From: Symsagittifera roscoffensis | Lineage: Eukaryota; Xenacoelomorpha; Acoela; Convolutidae | Direction of reading: 5' to 3' | NCBI RefSeq assembly: GCF_963678635.1 | Contig: NC_087064.1 | Coordinates: 27,198,189 to 27,258,188 of the forward strand | Length of the DNA stretch: 60,000 nt | In this document: piece by piece, positions 19,990 through 29,591 of the stretch | Numbering within the stretch: the first letter of the stretch is position 1 | How the letters are laid out: every line of letters begins with the position of its first letter | Translations under genes and position numbers: made by a program | The notes under the pieces: generated by a model | Told to the model about the DNA's origin: nothing | What the model saw: only the letters and a program-made list of their open reading frames with translations | Databases searched by the model: none

Positions 19990-22335
19990 TCAGCCTATAC
20001 TTAAGTAATATTTCTTATGTAGATACACTTGTATGCTCGTATCAGAGAATATCACGTGTACAAGCGCGTACAATTCCCGAGGATGCAGTCTTCCTCTATT
20101 TGGATCGTACACTGGAAGCGAAAGCTCCTTCACGTCCATTTCCACAAGGAAGTCCCTCAGCCTCGTCAAAGACAAGACTAGGTTTTCTGGGTCCACGTGC
20201 TGCTTCTCTGTCGCCCTCGTTACCAAGAAGCATAAGTACTTTCCCGGTATCTGCGACACCGCCGGGGGTAAGGCTGCTACGCCCCCTATCCCTGGTCTTT
20301 GCTTCCAAAGGAATTCCACGTTTTTATATTCCCTCTTAAAATCTGCCGCTAGCGCCGTCCTAGAACTCATGTCTGCGGTGATAGCTACCGCACATGTTCT
20401 GTTTGTGAGTATGAAATCACTGTCTGTTAGTATTATGTTACTAGAATATTCATTTGGTAAATTAAAATATGACTCAACTACCCTGCCTATGTCAGGTTTC
20501 TTAGGTTCTTCACCTGTTTCTGCTTCTAAGTTTCCTGTTTCTCTTGCTATTCTCAATTTTTTTATTATCAAGTTTTCAGTGTGGGTAAGTCCTACCCCCA
20601 CTCCCCGGACAAAAATATCCATCGGCGTCCCCGTCGATCGCATACCGGGTATTAAGTCAAGATTAGAAGCTGGAATGAGAAGTTGTCCTTCCTGGGCAGC
20701 CCAGGAAGGATCATCTCGTTCGGTCATAATGTATTTCGCGCTTTCGCGATCTACGTCTTGAATCGTAACGCTGGTCTTTTCAGGGTCTGATGTCATGTCG
20801 TTCAGCCACTCTAAGACACGCAGGTTCGTCAGGTCTTGTTCATTTGACTGCTGTTGCTCATCGTCGAACTCCACTTCGGGTTTCGACCAGTCGTCAACCC
20901 ACTCATCGTTGTGATCATCGACTATGTCAATGTCCTGTGACACTGTTATTTCCTCTAAACCCACTACTTCCTCCACTATTTTCTTTAGATCTATCCTATC
21001 CACTACAAAGTCGTCACCGTAAGGATTGTATTTCTTTCTTAGTCTCGTCCCGTCTTTCTGACGAGTCTGCATCGTGAACGGAAGATCTGGTTCCATGTTC
21101 TTGGGAACCTCTGTCTGTTCGGAATCCCGCCAATCTTCCTCTGCGTAGGGCAAGGTTTCATCGTCCGCTTCGATCTGTTCGTTTGGATCCAGGTCCAATG
21201 GTGTATCCGTACCTTCCTCTACGACTTCGTTTCCATCGTTCTTCTCCCTGGTGCCTTTTTCATTGACCTCACAAGCAGGATCCATCATTAGATAATCCCC
21301 TTCTTCCATGTCTGCAGGTATACACCAGTCTTCTGTCGATGGATTGTGTGGCTTGATGTTCTCGTAGTGGGCGGCTCGGCCAGTACTCAGTCTATAAAAG
21401 CGTCCCTCTTGGTGCACCTCTGTAATCATGAAGGGTCCCCTCCACTTCTTCAGAAGCTTTTTTGTCCCTTTCGGTGGTATAACGTTCTGAAATACCCATA
21501 CGTAGTCTCCCACCGAGTAAGCCTTTGCACCAGCTGCTTTCTTGTCGAATCTTTTCCTCTGCCTTGCCTGTGCCTGCTGAGTGTTTCGTCTACACAAGTC
21601 GTTCAACTCCTGTTGGCGTCTGATCACATCCCTCACGTAGACCTGTGGGGATGTTTTATTTCCCTCATACTCTGGGTAGAAGAATGTCAAAGGTAAAGAC
21701 TTCTCGTGTCCCGTCAGCATCATGTGTGGACTGACTCCAGTGGTGGAGTGTTGCGTGCTATTATAAGCTCCCATCACCTGTGGAAGGTATCTGTCCCAAT
21801 CGGTCATGTACCTGGAACAATATACCCTCAGCATCGACACTAACGTCCTATTCTGTCTTTCTACTAAGCCATTCGTCTGAGGGTGGTATGTCGTGGAGTG
21901 AGCCTGAGCGACTTGTGACCGTCTCATAAGCTCTTTCGTAAGCTCGCCTACGAAAGCCGTTCCATTGTCCGATTGAAACGTCATTGGACATCCGTGTCTT
22001 GCTATCCACGTATTGATCAGGTGGTCGCATGTCTCTTCCGCCGAGGCAGTTATGCAGGGCACGGCCTCTGCATACTTCGTGAAGTGATCTATCATGACCA
22101 AGACTTGGTTGTAACCGCTGTCTGTCATGCATATCTTCTGGTGATCTATCTGCACCACCTCGTTGAATTCAGACGACTCAATTGATTGTAAAGGAAATCG
22201 CAACTTCCTAGGATCCTTGACCTGTTGGCATGACAGACATGCTGTCACCCATTTCTCGCATGCCTTTTTCATCCCAGGCCACTCAAAGCGCTTCAGGATC
22301 CTCTGATGCACTTTGTCGATCCCTTGATGGCCCAT
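19990..22335 (-). CDS. pol: Pol C-terminal part: integrase, GPY/F module, acidic tail, TARG1-like macro domain (781 aa)
   Basis: Numbered from the first Met. Residues 1-40 finish the integrase zinc finger (His3 with an upstream His, Cys33-x2-Cys36). The catalytic core has Asp64 (VQIDH), Asp123 (QSDNGTAF) and Glu159 (NGLVER), the DD35E spacing. The GPY/F-like KKWRGPFMI is at 297-305. Residues ~335-560 are acidic; ~570-600 contain RGVGVGLTHTENLIIKKL, conserved with element 1. Residues ~645-781 resemble TARG1/OARD1-type macro domains (ITADM, ADFKREY, GGVAAL, YLCFLVTR, LSLPVYDPNRGRL, HVIF...IQVYL). The frame is one base off the upstream Gag-Pol ORF; homology with element 1 shows the real reading starts before this Met, at about 22,370. 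The integrase inserts the cDNA; the macro-like domain would bind or process ADP-ribose if functional. Confidence 0.9.
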   Translation of the reverse strand: MGHQGIDKVHQRILKRFEWPGMKKACEKWVTACLSCQQVKDPRKLRFPLQSIESSEFNEVVQIDHQKICMTDSGYNQVLVMIDHFTKYAEAVPCITASAEETCDHLINTWIARHGCPMTFQSDNGTAFVGELTKELMRRSQVAQAHSTTYHPQTNGLVERQNRTLVSMLRVYCSRYMTDWDRYLPQVMGAYNSTQHSTTGVSPHMMLTGHEKSLPLTFFYPEYEGNKTSPQVYVRDVIRRQQELNDLCRRNTQQAQARQRKRFDKKAAGAKAYSVGDYVWVFQNVIPPKGTKKLLKKWRGPFMITEVHQEGRFYRLSTGRAAHYENIKPHNPSTEDWCIPADMEEGDYLMMDPACEVNEKGTREKNDGNEVVEEGTDTPLDLDPNEQIEADDETLPYAEEDWRDSEQTEVPKNMEPDLPFTMQTRQKDGTRLRKKYNPYGDDFVVDRIDLKKIVEEVVGLEEITVSQDIDIVDDHNDEWVDDWSKPEVEFDDEQQQSNEQDLTNLRVLEWLNDMTSDPEKTSVTIQDVDRESAKYIMTERDDPSWAAQEGQLLIPASNLDLIPGMRSTGTPMDIFVRGVGVGLTHTENLIIKKLRIARETGNLEAETGEEPKKPDIGRVVESYFNLPNEYSSNIILTDSDFILTNRTCAVAITADMSSRTALAADFKREYKNVEFLWKQRPGIGGVAALPPAVSQIPGKYLCFLVTRATEKQHVDPENLVLSLTRLRDFLVEMDVKELSLPVYDPNRGRLHPRELYALVHVIFSDTSIQVYLHKKYYLSIG

Positions 22336-25300
22336 CTGATCATGCGACCTGAATAATAGTTCTGTCTGATGAGTTGCGGCAACACTATCGCGTTATATTT
22401 GTATAAGACCTTGTCTTCTTCTCTTCTCCTGCAAGCCACGATCCCGTCCTTGTTCAGATATAATCTCCCCTCCTTCTGCATGAAGTATTGTCTCAGGATC
22501 CTATAGCTGTCTTCTTCCAGGTCACCTTTGTCAGGTGCACCGTTTTCTATCCACCTTTTTAGGTTGCTTGTCATGCGATCATTTCTCTGCGCCCTTAGAA
22601 GGTCCGAGAGTCTGTATCTCGCCTTCAAGTACGTCTTCATGACTCTCATCTGACTGTTCAGCTCGTTGGGCTGATGTGTGTCTTCTTCCATCTTAACGCA
22701 CCAAATCTTCGCCAACGGTTGTGTTTCTTGTTGAAACGGCTGAAGATCAGTCCTGACTACCTCTTTCTGCGGCAACAGGCTTATCGAACGTTTCGATACC
22801 GCTATCGTTTCTAAGTCATCCGCTGCGTTGTCAAAGACTCTTTCGCTTGGTATTAGGTAGCAATCACTGTCAGGATCCTGGTACACCTCTCTGTCCAGGT
22901 TTCTCGCCCGAGTTTCCACTAGTAGCGTGTGTATCGCCAGTTCTGACAGTTCTGATCCCGAGGTCGAATCCCTGTCTGAATAGGTGTTCATTCTCGAGCT
23001 TTCTGACTTATCATCCGTCGAAGGTGTTGTGCTGGAGACTGCACGCTCCTCCAGATCATGTCCGTATTTCCTTCGCATCCATCTGAACTCCCCGGACAAA
23101 ACTTTGTTCTCTAGGTCCTGTTTCTCATCAGGAATTTTCTCGTCTATCTCGGACTCCCCGGACAAATTCACTTGTCCCGGGTGTTGATCTTGTGATTGCT
23201 GGTTTTTCTCCTCATCCTTCTCCCCGGACAAATAGTCTTGCAGCAGATTTTGTTCTACCTCTTCACCCTCTTTTTCCCGGTCTACAAAGGTGACGGTTTT
23301 CTTTCGCTTGCTGCTCCCCTGTTCTTTCCGCCCGTAAGAAGTACTGGTTAAAATCTCTTGGGGTATTGAGGATACTAGTTGCTGAACTATTGTCCTACAA
23401 TCCCTCTTGTTCTCTTCGTGCTGTTGTCTGGACGGCATGATCTTCACTTTCTTACTGACTGTTAGCGATGCCACTGCTGCTGTCCACTCGGGGTCATCTC
23501 TGGTCACTTCTCTTTCTAACAATCCACCCAGCATCCGCATTACTTGTGGAGTGACTTGCACCGTTTTATCCAATAATGAGAGGCTGTTTATATTCATGCG
23601 AGAGAGTTCTTGCTGGACCAGGTTCGAGCGCAGCAACAAATCTAAGGGGACTGGATCCTCCTTGGACAGGATCTTTATCTCAGCTGCTTTCTCTACAGGT
23701 AACTCAGGATGCTCTGGAATTGGATGTCCAGACTTATCCAACCATCTCGTTAAGGGAAGCGCTTCATAAGTTTCTTTGTCCAGAAACGAGAATCCCTCCT
23801 TTACTTCCGCCTGATTGGCCTGCTTCTGCTCCAATCTTTCATAGAACTCAGTTTTCTTGCTGAGACTGTCAGCATTCTGATGTTTATCACGCATCCTATG
23901 TTCGATTATCATATGGTAGCCATCCAATCTGACTATCCATCTACCAATATAACTCTGATCCATCGAGTAGGTCTTCAACCAGGATAACGCTCTGTTGTCC
24001 ACGCGTAACTTGAAGGGAGCGCTCCCCAAGTATGCACGGTACTTTTCCACGAAGGTGACTACTGCAAACATTTCTGCTTTCGGTGCGCCATATTTCATCT
24101 CTGTGTCACTCAAGACCTTGCTGCCGTATGCAATGGGACGGAGGACTGTTCTTCCGTTCCATTCTTGCTCTTGATGCAATATTCCTGAGATGGCCACCAC
24201 CGATGCGTCTGTGTCAAGAACATACATGCCCTTTTCTGTAGGCATGCCCAGCACTGGCGCTTCGCACAGTTCCCGCTTTATGTTCTCGAAAGCAACTTGT
24301 GCCTCATCGTTCCATTCGAACTTTTTCCCTTTGTTGCGCATCAGCTTCTGCATCGGGTACACCTTGTCCGCGTATCCTTTTATGAATTCTCGGTAGTAAT
24401 TGGCAAACCCTAGGAAGCTCATGAGCTGTGTGTCCGTTCTAGGAGCTTTCCATGTCAGCACAGCCTCTACTGCTTCTGGATCTGGCCTCACACCATGCCG
24501 GTCCACCATTCTTCCCAGGTACTTGATCGAATCCCTAAGGATTTCACATTTCGATGGTTTGCATTTCAAGCCTGCTCTTTTCATACATCCGAAGACCTCA
24601 TCGAGCCGGTCAATGTGATCCTCTAGGGTCGGTGTCGCTATGACTACGTCATCCACGTAGCACATCAAGAGATTCCCGTACTTTTTGGTCACTCCTGTCA
24701 AAGCCTGAGCCATCAGCCTTTGAAAAGTTGCTGTTGCATTGCACAAGCCGAAGGGCATCCTCTTCCACTGGTACAACCCCAATTCGCACGCGAATCCGGT
24801 TTTCTCCCTGTCCTTCTTTCGCAGAGGAACCTGCCAGAAGGCAGAACCCAAGTCCAATGTGGTGAAGAACTTTGCATCACCAAGTTTGGATAGGCTCTCG
24901 TCTATTCGTGGTATCGGGTACGCATCTTTAATCATTACCGCGTTCAAGTAACGAAAGTCGCAACAAAATCTAAGCTGCCCCCCTTTCTTTTTCGCCATTA
25001 CCACTCCGCAAGCCCATGGTGATTTCGAGGGTTCTATCATGTCGTATTCAAGCAACATTTCTATTTCCGCTCGGCACGCTTCCGATTTATGTGGCGTCAT
25101 TCGCCTTGCGCCTTCCCTATGGGGAACGGCGCCCTCTTCTAGTTCGATTTCGTGTTCGACGAAATTACAGCAACCGATGTCCGCCTTATGTTTTGAAAAT
25201 ACTTCGGCGTTCCGATCTAGGAGGTCCCGCAATTTTTCAAAATCTCCCTCATCTATTTTTCCTTTTAAATGTTCTATTTCTGGCAAAACCGGTTTGTCAG

Positions 25301-28300
25301 AATCTAGTTCATATGACGAGGGTCGTTCCGGAAAATTCGAGCAGCTTGATAAGCCGTCGTCCGTTTCGGATTTCATTGAAAACAATTTACGAATAGATTT
25401 TAATTCATTAATTCTCTTTAAGATTTTATCTTTATTTGCATGATAAGGACAGTCTTTCACACTATATTTCTTCAAGTTTTGTGTCTCTTCATAGTCGGTC
25501 CTCATCGGCAATGCGTAACCAAGCTTCTTTCCACGCTGGATTGAAACCGTGGTGTCCAGTGTGTTCAACAACACACTGACACACAGTCCGTTTCGCGTTA
25601 CCGAGAAGCTCCGGCCTAAAATCACCGAACTCTGACTATTTGGATTCGGTACTAAGCAAACCTGTTTGCTATCACTTAACGAATTTAAATTTCTCATTCT
25701 AAAAATTGCTACTACAGCTTGTCCTGGTTGTAACTTTACTTTTCTATCCAAAAAAACTGGTACCTTATTTTCATCTGTTATTATCCTATTAATGGGCCTC
25801 TTAACATACTTTCGGTCCGGGTTTCTAATCCGTATTAGACCGTTGTTCAAGTCAATCATCACGTCAAAATTCCTGACAAAATCTCTGCCCAAGATGAATT
25901 GGTCGGCGTCGTCCAGATTCTCTACCACCAGGAAGCTCATCCAAAGGTTCCGTCCTCCCATGTGAAGGACCGTCACCGGTGTTCTTCCGGCTACGTAGAT
26001 AGCTCCTCGATTTGCAGCGGCTAGTCGGAGATTCGTAGGAATCAAGTCTTCCCGCGTGAAGCCCATTCTCTCCCAGGTTTTTATCGGCATCACACTCACC
26101 ACCGCGCCTGTGTCCAGAAGCCCTGTGACTCCGATTTTTGTTCCGTTGGTGTCAAGCAGGTGTGCTGTCACATCTGCTTCATATCCAATATGTACCGCGT
26201 CTTGTTCCATCATGGCGTCATGGCTTATCCTGCGGACTTTGAGTTCCTCTTCACCCAAATAGATCTGCCCCATTTGGTCATCATCTGTTGTTATGTAAGT
26301 CCTGGTGTAGATGCTGATTCCATCCACGTTCAGCATTATTTGATACGGCCCATAGACCTCCAAGTAGCGTCCATGAAGTTTCTTCATGCGAGGGCCACCC
26401 GTCGTTAGTAGTGCCCGCACAGCTCTCGACTCAGTGCGTGGCTCCACCTGCCTCAGATAATCTGCATATGTGTCCAAATGCATTAAAGTGAACTCTGATG
26501 GTTCACTCAAATTTCTTATTACCTGGTGTCCAGCCACTGAGATTATCGACTGTATCTTCTTTCCCTGCGGCGCCATGCCGAACCTCTTACCGGAGATCAC
26601 TTTAAGTTTCATATCTAAACTGCTTGGTGTTTTCGTCTCTTCGAACTCCGTTGCCTCGAAGGTATTCAGTTGCTCCTGAAGCTTTTCATTTTCCAGTTCA
26701 AGTTTCACTTTTTGTTCGATCTCTTTCGTCACCAATTCCTGCTGTACTCTATTTAAAGCATCCTTTGCGGCTGCCTTATAATCGATCTTGAAGTCATCGG
26801 CCGCAGTTGCTGGTTCCGGTTCACGTGCTTCTTCTGTTACCGCTTGCATTTTCTTTGCCGCCAGCTCTTGAGGTTTGTCCTTCCTGCGTGCCTCTGCTTC
26901 GCTCAAGAGTCGAGCCTTGCTTGCTTTCACTCCTGACAAAGCTTCTTCATGCCTTGGATGCTTGATGTCTGCCACTGCATCCCAGAATTGCGGACAATCT
27001 GATTTAAAATGACCTTCCAAGTTACAAAAGAAACACCTCGGGCCAAATTTCGCAATTAATCCTCTCATGAAATCCTCATGATCCAACTCTGACGCATCTT
27101 CGTCCTCGAGGCTAAAGCCTATTGCTTTCATGCCTTGTTTGTAAGCTGGGCATGCTGACACATGATGGTCTGTTGAACTGCAATTAGCACAAGAACGTCT
27201 CTTGTCCATATCATCCCTCGGTTTGTACCAATTGTTCCCTTGGTTAGCTGGTCCGTTGTTAAAATTGCCATAATTGTTCTTGTAATATCCAGATCTCGAA
27301 GGAGGTTTCAACAAAAGATACTCTTTTGATTTGAGCCTCAACTCCTCCGGTGTTGGCGCATTAGTTGATAGTGGTGTGTAATGCGTTGCTAGCATCGTAC
27401 GAAGTTCATCATTTTTCACACCATCGATGAATTTTGAGGCTACGGCCAGGTTCATCCTTCGGTTTGACTCATCCGGTTGGCTGCGTCTTCTCAGCATTTC
27501 CAAATCATCGAGAAACTTGTCTATTGTTTCATCTTCTCGTTGCCTCCGTTTCTCGAAGCGCATCATCGCCTGGTGCCCCTGCACCCCTGATCCGAAACGG
27601 TTTAATAAGATTTCGAAGATTTTCTCAGCAGTGTCACGTTGATACTGTTTCTTGGCCATGACACAGTTCAGGGCTGTCCCTTCTAAGTTGCTGGTGAGCG
27701 CGCTGCATTCCTGTCTCTCAGACAAGTCTTCTTCCTCGAAATGCAGCTTCATTACCTCTATCCAGGTATCAATACAGCCATCAGATTCGTCTTTGTAGCA
27801 TCTTGGTTTCTTAAAGACTCTTCTGGACTTTTCACTGCGTTCATTGGTTCTAGATAACCGCGTCAGGAATGTCTCCAAAGACCTGTTCAGGGGTTCAAAT
27901 GCTGTGACCATTGCCGTAGCATCCCTTGAGAGTCCCGCTTGAGTGTCCTCACACCTTGTCGAAGGCTCTGTGTGCGGTGCATCCCTGCAATCCGAATCAC
28001 CTTGAGCGTTTCCCGCTTGGCCCATGTGACTCCTCCTCGGGCTTGTATGCCCCATGTTGCCAGAATCGCTTCTCCCAGTCGCATGTGTGCTTTGCGTTGG
28101 TCGTTCGTTCGAGGTTTGTCTGTTCCCCGTTGAACTCGCTCTACTGTTCGGGCCCCATGCTGTATTACCCCTTGTGGCATAGCCTGATGAACTGCCCCTG
28201 CCTCTAGTGGATCCATTTGTCTTCCTCCTTTGATGTTCATTGAAGTTCACCCTCGGTTCCCTGCTGGGACCTCCCGAGTTCGGCTCTCCTTCTTTTGGTC

Positions 28301-29591
28301 CACTCTTGCTGCTTAGTAGCCCGTCCAACCTATCCATGATAGCCTGCGTTCGCCTCTCCATCATCGCGTCTATCTTTGTGTCAAGAGACCCAAGAGACTG
28401 CTCTTGCTGAATTCTTAACTTCTCCATGTCGGCTCTTAAGCGTAACTCCCTCTGTTCCGCTTCTCTTGTCATTCGCGACAAGTTCCTCGTCATATGTTCG
28501 TCCGTTCTTTCTTTCAAGCGTTTTTCGCTTCTGTCAACTTCTTGTCTGTTGCGGTTTATTTCTTCCCGCAGACTTTCTCTTTCAATGTGAACTGCTCTTT
28601 CTAGTTCACTCATCCTTATCGACATCTGTTCATTTTGTTCTCCTAAACTGCCCACTATGTTGTTTAAGGCTTCTTCTAGTGCTGCCCCGTTATCCACGAG
28701 TGGCGTCACTAGTGGCGGTGTAACCCTGTCGGAGCCAGGTAACTTCGTGCTTGTCGAGATCCGGGCCTTGACTCTGTGCTTCAACGTCTTTTCATTATTT
28801 ATTTCAGGATCCATTAACGCATTGCCGAGCCCTCTGGTTCTATTCTCTTCAGGTTGTGGCTCCGAACTTGTCCTAATCGCGAAGTCCTTTGACTGGCCCG
28901 GTGTGTTTGCCTCCTTACTTATCGTTGTCACTACACCAAATTTGTCCATGGTTCCAGTCTCTCTTCCGACGTGTGCCTCACTCTCCTGGATCGAACTATT
29001 GAGGCTGACTTGAGATCCAAAGTCCCCTTGCTCCTCTTCATCCTCTTCCTCCTGGGATTCACCGTCATTTCCTGCTCCTCCTCCCATGCTGAATGGAAAG
29101 ATGTTTCCGAAGGTGTTCTTCATTCTTTCTGAGAATGATGATGACGTTGTTTGTTTCCCCGTTCCGCCTGCCATCATAGTGTTGTCTGTCGGAGATCTTC
29201 TAGTTGCCGTTACTTCAGTTGAGATGTCGGACAGTTCCGACATCTCCTCTCGATCCAATGTCCCGGTGGAAGTGGCAAAATCATGGCCTTGTTCTACCGG
29301 GGTAGATTCACTCGCCAGCCTTCTGCCTCTCCCTTCCAGTTCATTTACTTCCTGGTTGTCATTCATGGTATGGTCCGTATTGACCTCCACTTCTAACAGT
29401 TCTCTTCGCTCTTCTGAGGTCTTTTGACTTCTCGTTTCAACCATTCTGCCTGAAACCGTCCCCCTTTTGTCAGACCGGGATCGCTTGATCCAATCCACAA
29501 AAGGATCGGTCATCGTTTTTCTTTGCTTTTCAGGTATGAATTTCCTAGAGCTATTACCTCGTTTTGGTATCCTTGACTTGTCTAAACTCAT
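22293..29591 (-). CDS. gag-pol: Gag-Pol polyprotein: Gag, protease, RT, RNase H (2,432 aa)
   Basis: Residues 1-~290 are low-complexity and charged; ~300-440 form a long coiled coil; ~440-600 are Ser/Arg/Gly-rich. About 610-760 match a Ty3/Gypsy capsid region (WIEVMKLHFEEEDLSERQ, RFEKRRQREDETIDKFLDDL). Two perfect CCHC zinc knuckles (C-x2-C-x4-H-x4-C) lie at 801-814 and 853-866. The retropepsin active site LLDTGA has Asp1160. RT spans about 1420-1720 with FCCDFRYLN, LDLGSAFW and the catalytic YVDD at 1645-1648. RNase H starts at VLDTDAS (Asp1793). The remainder is a charged linker with three LSGE repeats, ending at the frame break before integrase. Gag and Pol are in one frame, so no Gag/Pol frameshift is used. 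All catalytic residues I can check are present. The first ATG follows the leader at 29591. It would form particles and copy the element RNA. Confidence 0.93.
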   Translation of the reverse strand: MSLDKSRIPKRGNSSRKFIPEKQRKTMTDPFVDWIKRSRSDKRGTVSGRMVETRSQKTSEERRELLEVEVNTDHTMNDNQEVNELEGRGRRLASESTPVEQGHDFATSTGTLDREEMSELSDISTEVTATRRSPTDNTMMAGGTGKQTTSSSFSERMKNTFGNIFPFSMGGGAGNDGESQEEEDEEEQGDFGSQVSLNSSIQESEAHVGRETGTMDKFGVVTTISKEANTPGQSKDFAIRTSSEPQPEENRTRGLGNALMDPEINNEKTLKHRVKARISTSTKLPGSDRVTPPLVTPLVDNGAALEEALNNIVGSLGEQNEQMSIRMSELERAVHIERESLREEINRNRQEVDRSEKRLKERTDEHMTRNLSRMTREAEQRELRLRADMEKLRIQQEQSLGSLDTKIDAMMERRTQAIMDRLDGLLSSKSGPKEGEPNSGGPSREPRVNFNEHQRRKTNGSTRGRGSSSGYATRGNTAWGPNSRASSTGNRQTSNERPTQSTHATGRSDSGNMGHTSPRRSHMGQAGNAQGDSDCRDAPHTEPSTRCEDTQAGLSRDATAMVTAFEPLNRSLETFLTRLSRTNERSEKSRRVFKKPRCYKDESDGCIDTWIEVMKLHFEEEDLSERQECSALTSNLEGTALNCVMAKKQYQRDTAEKIFEILLNRFGSGVQGHQAMMRFEKRRQREDETIDKFLDDLEMLRRRSQPDESNRRMNLAVASKFIDGVKNDELRTMLATHYTPLSTNAPTPEELRLKSKEYLLLKPPSRSGYYKNNYGNFNNGPANQGNNWYKPRDDMDKRRSCANCSSTDHHVSACPAYKQGMKAIGFSLEDEDASELDHEDFMRGLIAKFGPRCFFCNLEGHFKSDCPQFWDAVADIKHPRHEEALSGVKASKARLLSEAEARRKDKPQELAAKKMQAVTEEAREPEPATAADDFKIDYKAAAKDALNRVQQELVTKEIEQKVKLELENEKLQEQLNTFEATEFEETKTPSSLDMKLKVISGKRFGMAPQGKKIQSIISVAGHQVIRNLSEPSEFTLMHLDTYADYLRQVEPRTESRAVRALLTTGGPRMKKLHGRYLEVYGPYQIMLNVDGISIYTRTYITTDDDQMGQIYLGEEELKVRRISHDAMMEQDAVHIGYEADVTAHLLDTNGTKIGVTGLLDTGAVVSVMPIKTWERMGFTREDLIPTNLRLAAANRGAIYVAGRTPVTVLHMGGRNLWMSFLVVENLDDADQFILGRDFVRNFDVMIDLNNGLIRIRNPDRKYVKRPINRIITDENKVPVFLDRKVKLQPGQAVVAIFRMRNLNSLSDSKQVCLVPNPNSQSSVILGRSFSVTRNGLCVSVLLNTLDTTVSIQRGKKLGYALPMRTDYEETQNLKKYSVKDCPYHANKDKILKRINELKSIRKLFSMKSETDDGLSSCSNFPERPSSYELDSDKPVLPEIEHLKGKIDEGDFEKLRDLLDRNAEVFSKHKADIGCCNFVEHEIELEEGAVPHREGARRMTPHKSEACRAEIEMLLEYDMIEPSKSPWACGVVMAKKKGGQLRFCCDFRYLNAVMIKDAYPIPRIDESLSKLGDAKFFTTLDLGSAFWQVPLRKKDREKTGFACELGLYQWKRMPFGLCNATATFQRLMAQALTGVTKKYGNLLMCYVDDVVIATPTLEDHIDRLDEVFGCMKRAGLKCKPSKCEILRDSIKYLGRMVDRHGVRPDPEAVEAVLTWKAPRTDTQLMSFLGFANYYREFIKGYADKVYPMQKLMRNKGKKFEWNDEAQVAFENIKRELCEAPVLGMPTEKGMYVLDTDASVVAISGILHQEQEWNGRTVLRPIAYGSKVLSDTEMKYGAPKAEMFAVVTFVEKYRAYLGSAPFKLRVDNRALSWLKTYSMDQSYIGRWIVRLDGYHMIIEHRMRDKHQNADSLSKKTEFYERLEQKQANQAEVKEGFSFLDKETYEALPLTRWLDKSGHPIPEHPELPVEKAAEIKILSKEDPVPLDLLLRSNLVQQELSRMNINSLSLLDKTVQVTPQVMRMLGGLLEREVTRDDPEWTAAVASLTVSKKVKIMPSRQQHEENKRDCRTIVQQLVSSIPQEILTSTSYGRKEQGSSKRKKTVTFVDREKEGEEVEQNLLQDYLSGEKDEEKNQQSQDQHPGQVNLSGESEIDEKIPDEKQDLENKVLSGEFRWMRRKYGHDLEERAVSSTTPSTDDKSESSRMNTYSDRDSTSGSELSELAIHTLLVETRARNLDREVYQDPDSDCYLIPSERVFDNAADDLETIAVSKRSISLLPQKEVVRTDLQPFQQETQPLAKIWCVKMEEDTHQPNELNSQMRVMKTYLKARYRLSDLLRAQRNDRMTSNLKRWIENGAPDKGDLEEDSYRILRQYFMQKEGRLYLNKDGIVACRRREEDKVLYKYNAIVLPQLIRQNYYSGRMIRWAIKGSTKCIRGS
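22366..22376 (-). other. pol: Frame break between the two Pol ORFs
   Basis: Element 1 reads continuously LPQLYQTEV...HGQMGHQG across this point. In element 2 the upstream frame gives LPQLIRQN and runs to a stop at 22293, while HQTELLFRSHDQMGHQG is found in the -1 frame. One base is missing near 22,371. I see no slippery heptamer, so a 1-bp deletion or assembly error is more likely than programmed frameshifting. Confidence 0.75.

Noticed and set aside
22293-22376. Programmed -1 frameshift between the two Pol ORFs.
   Set aside because: No X-XXY-YYZ slippery heptamer at the overlap, the site lies within the integrase zinc finger, and element 1 is in one frame there.
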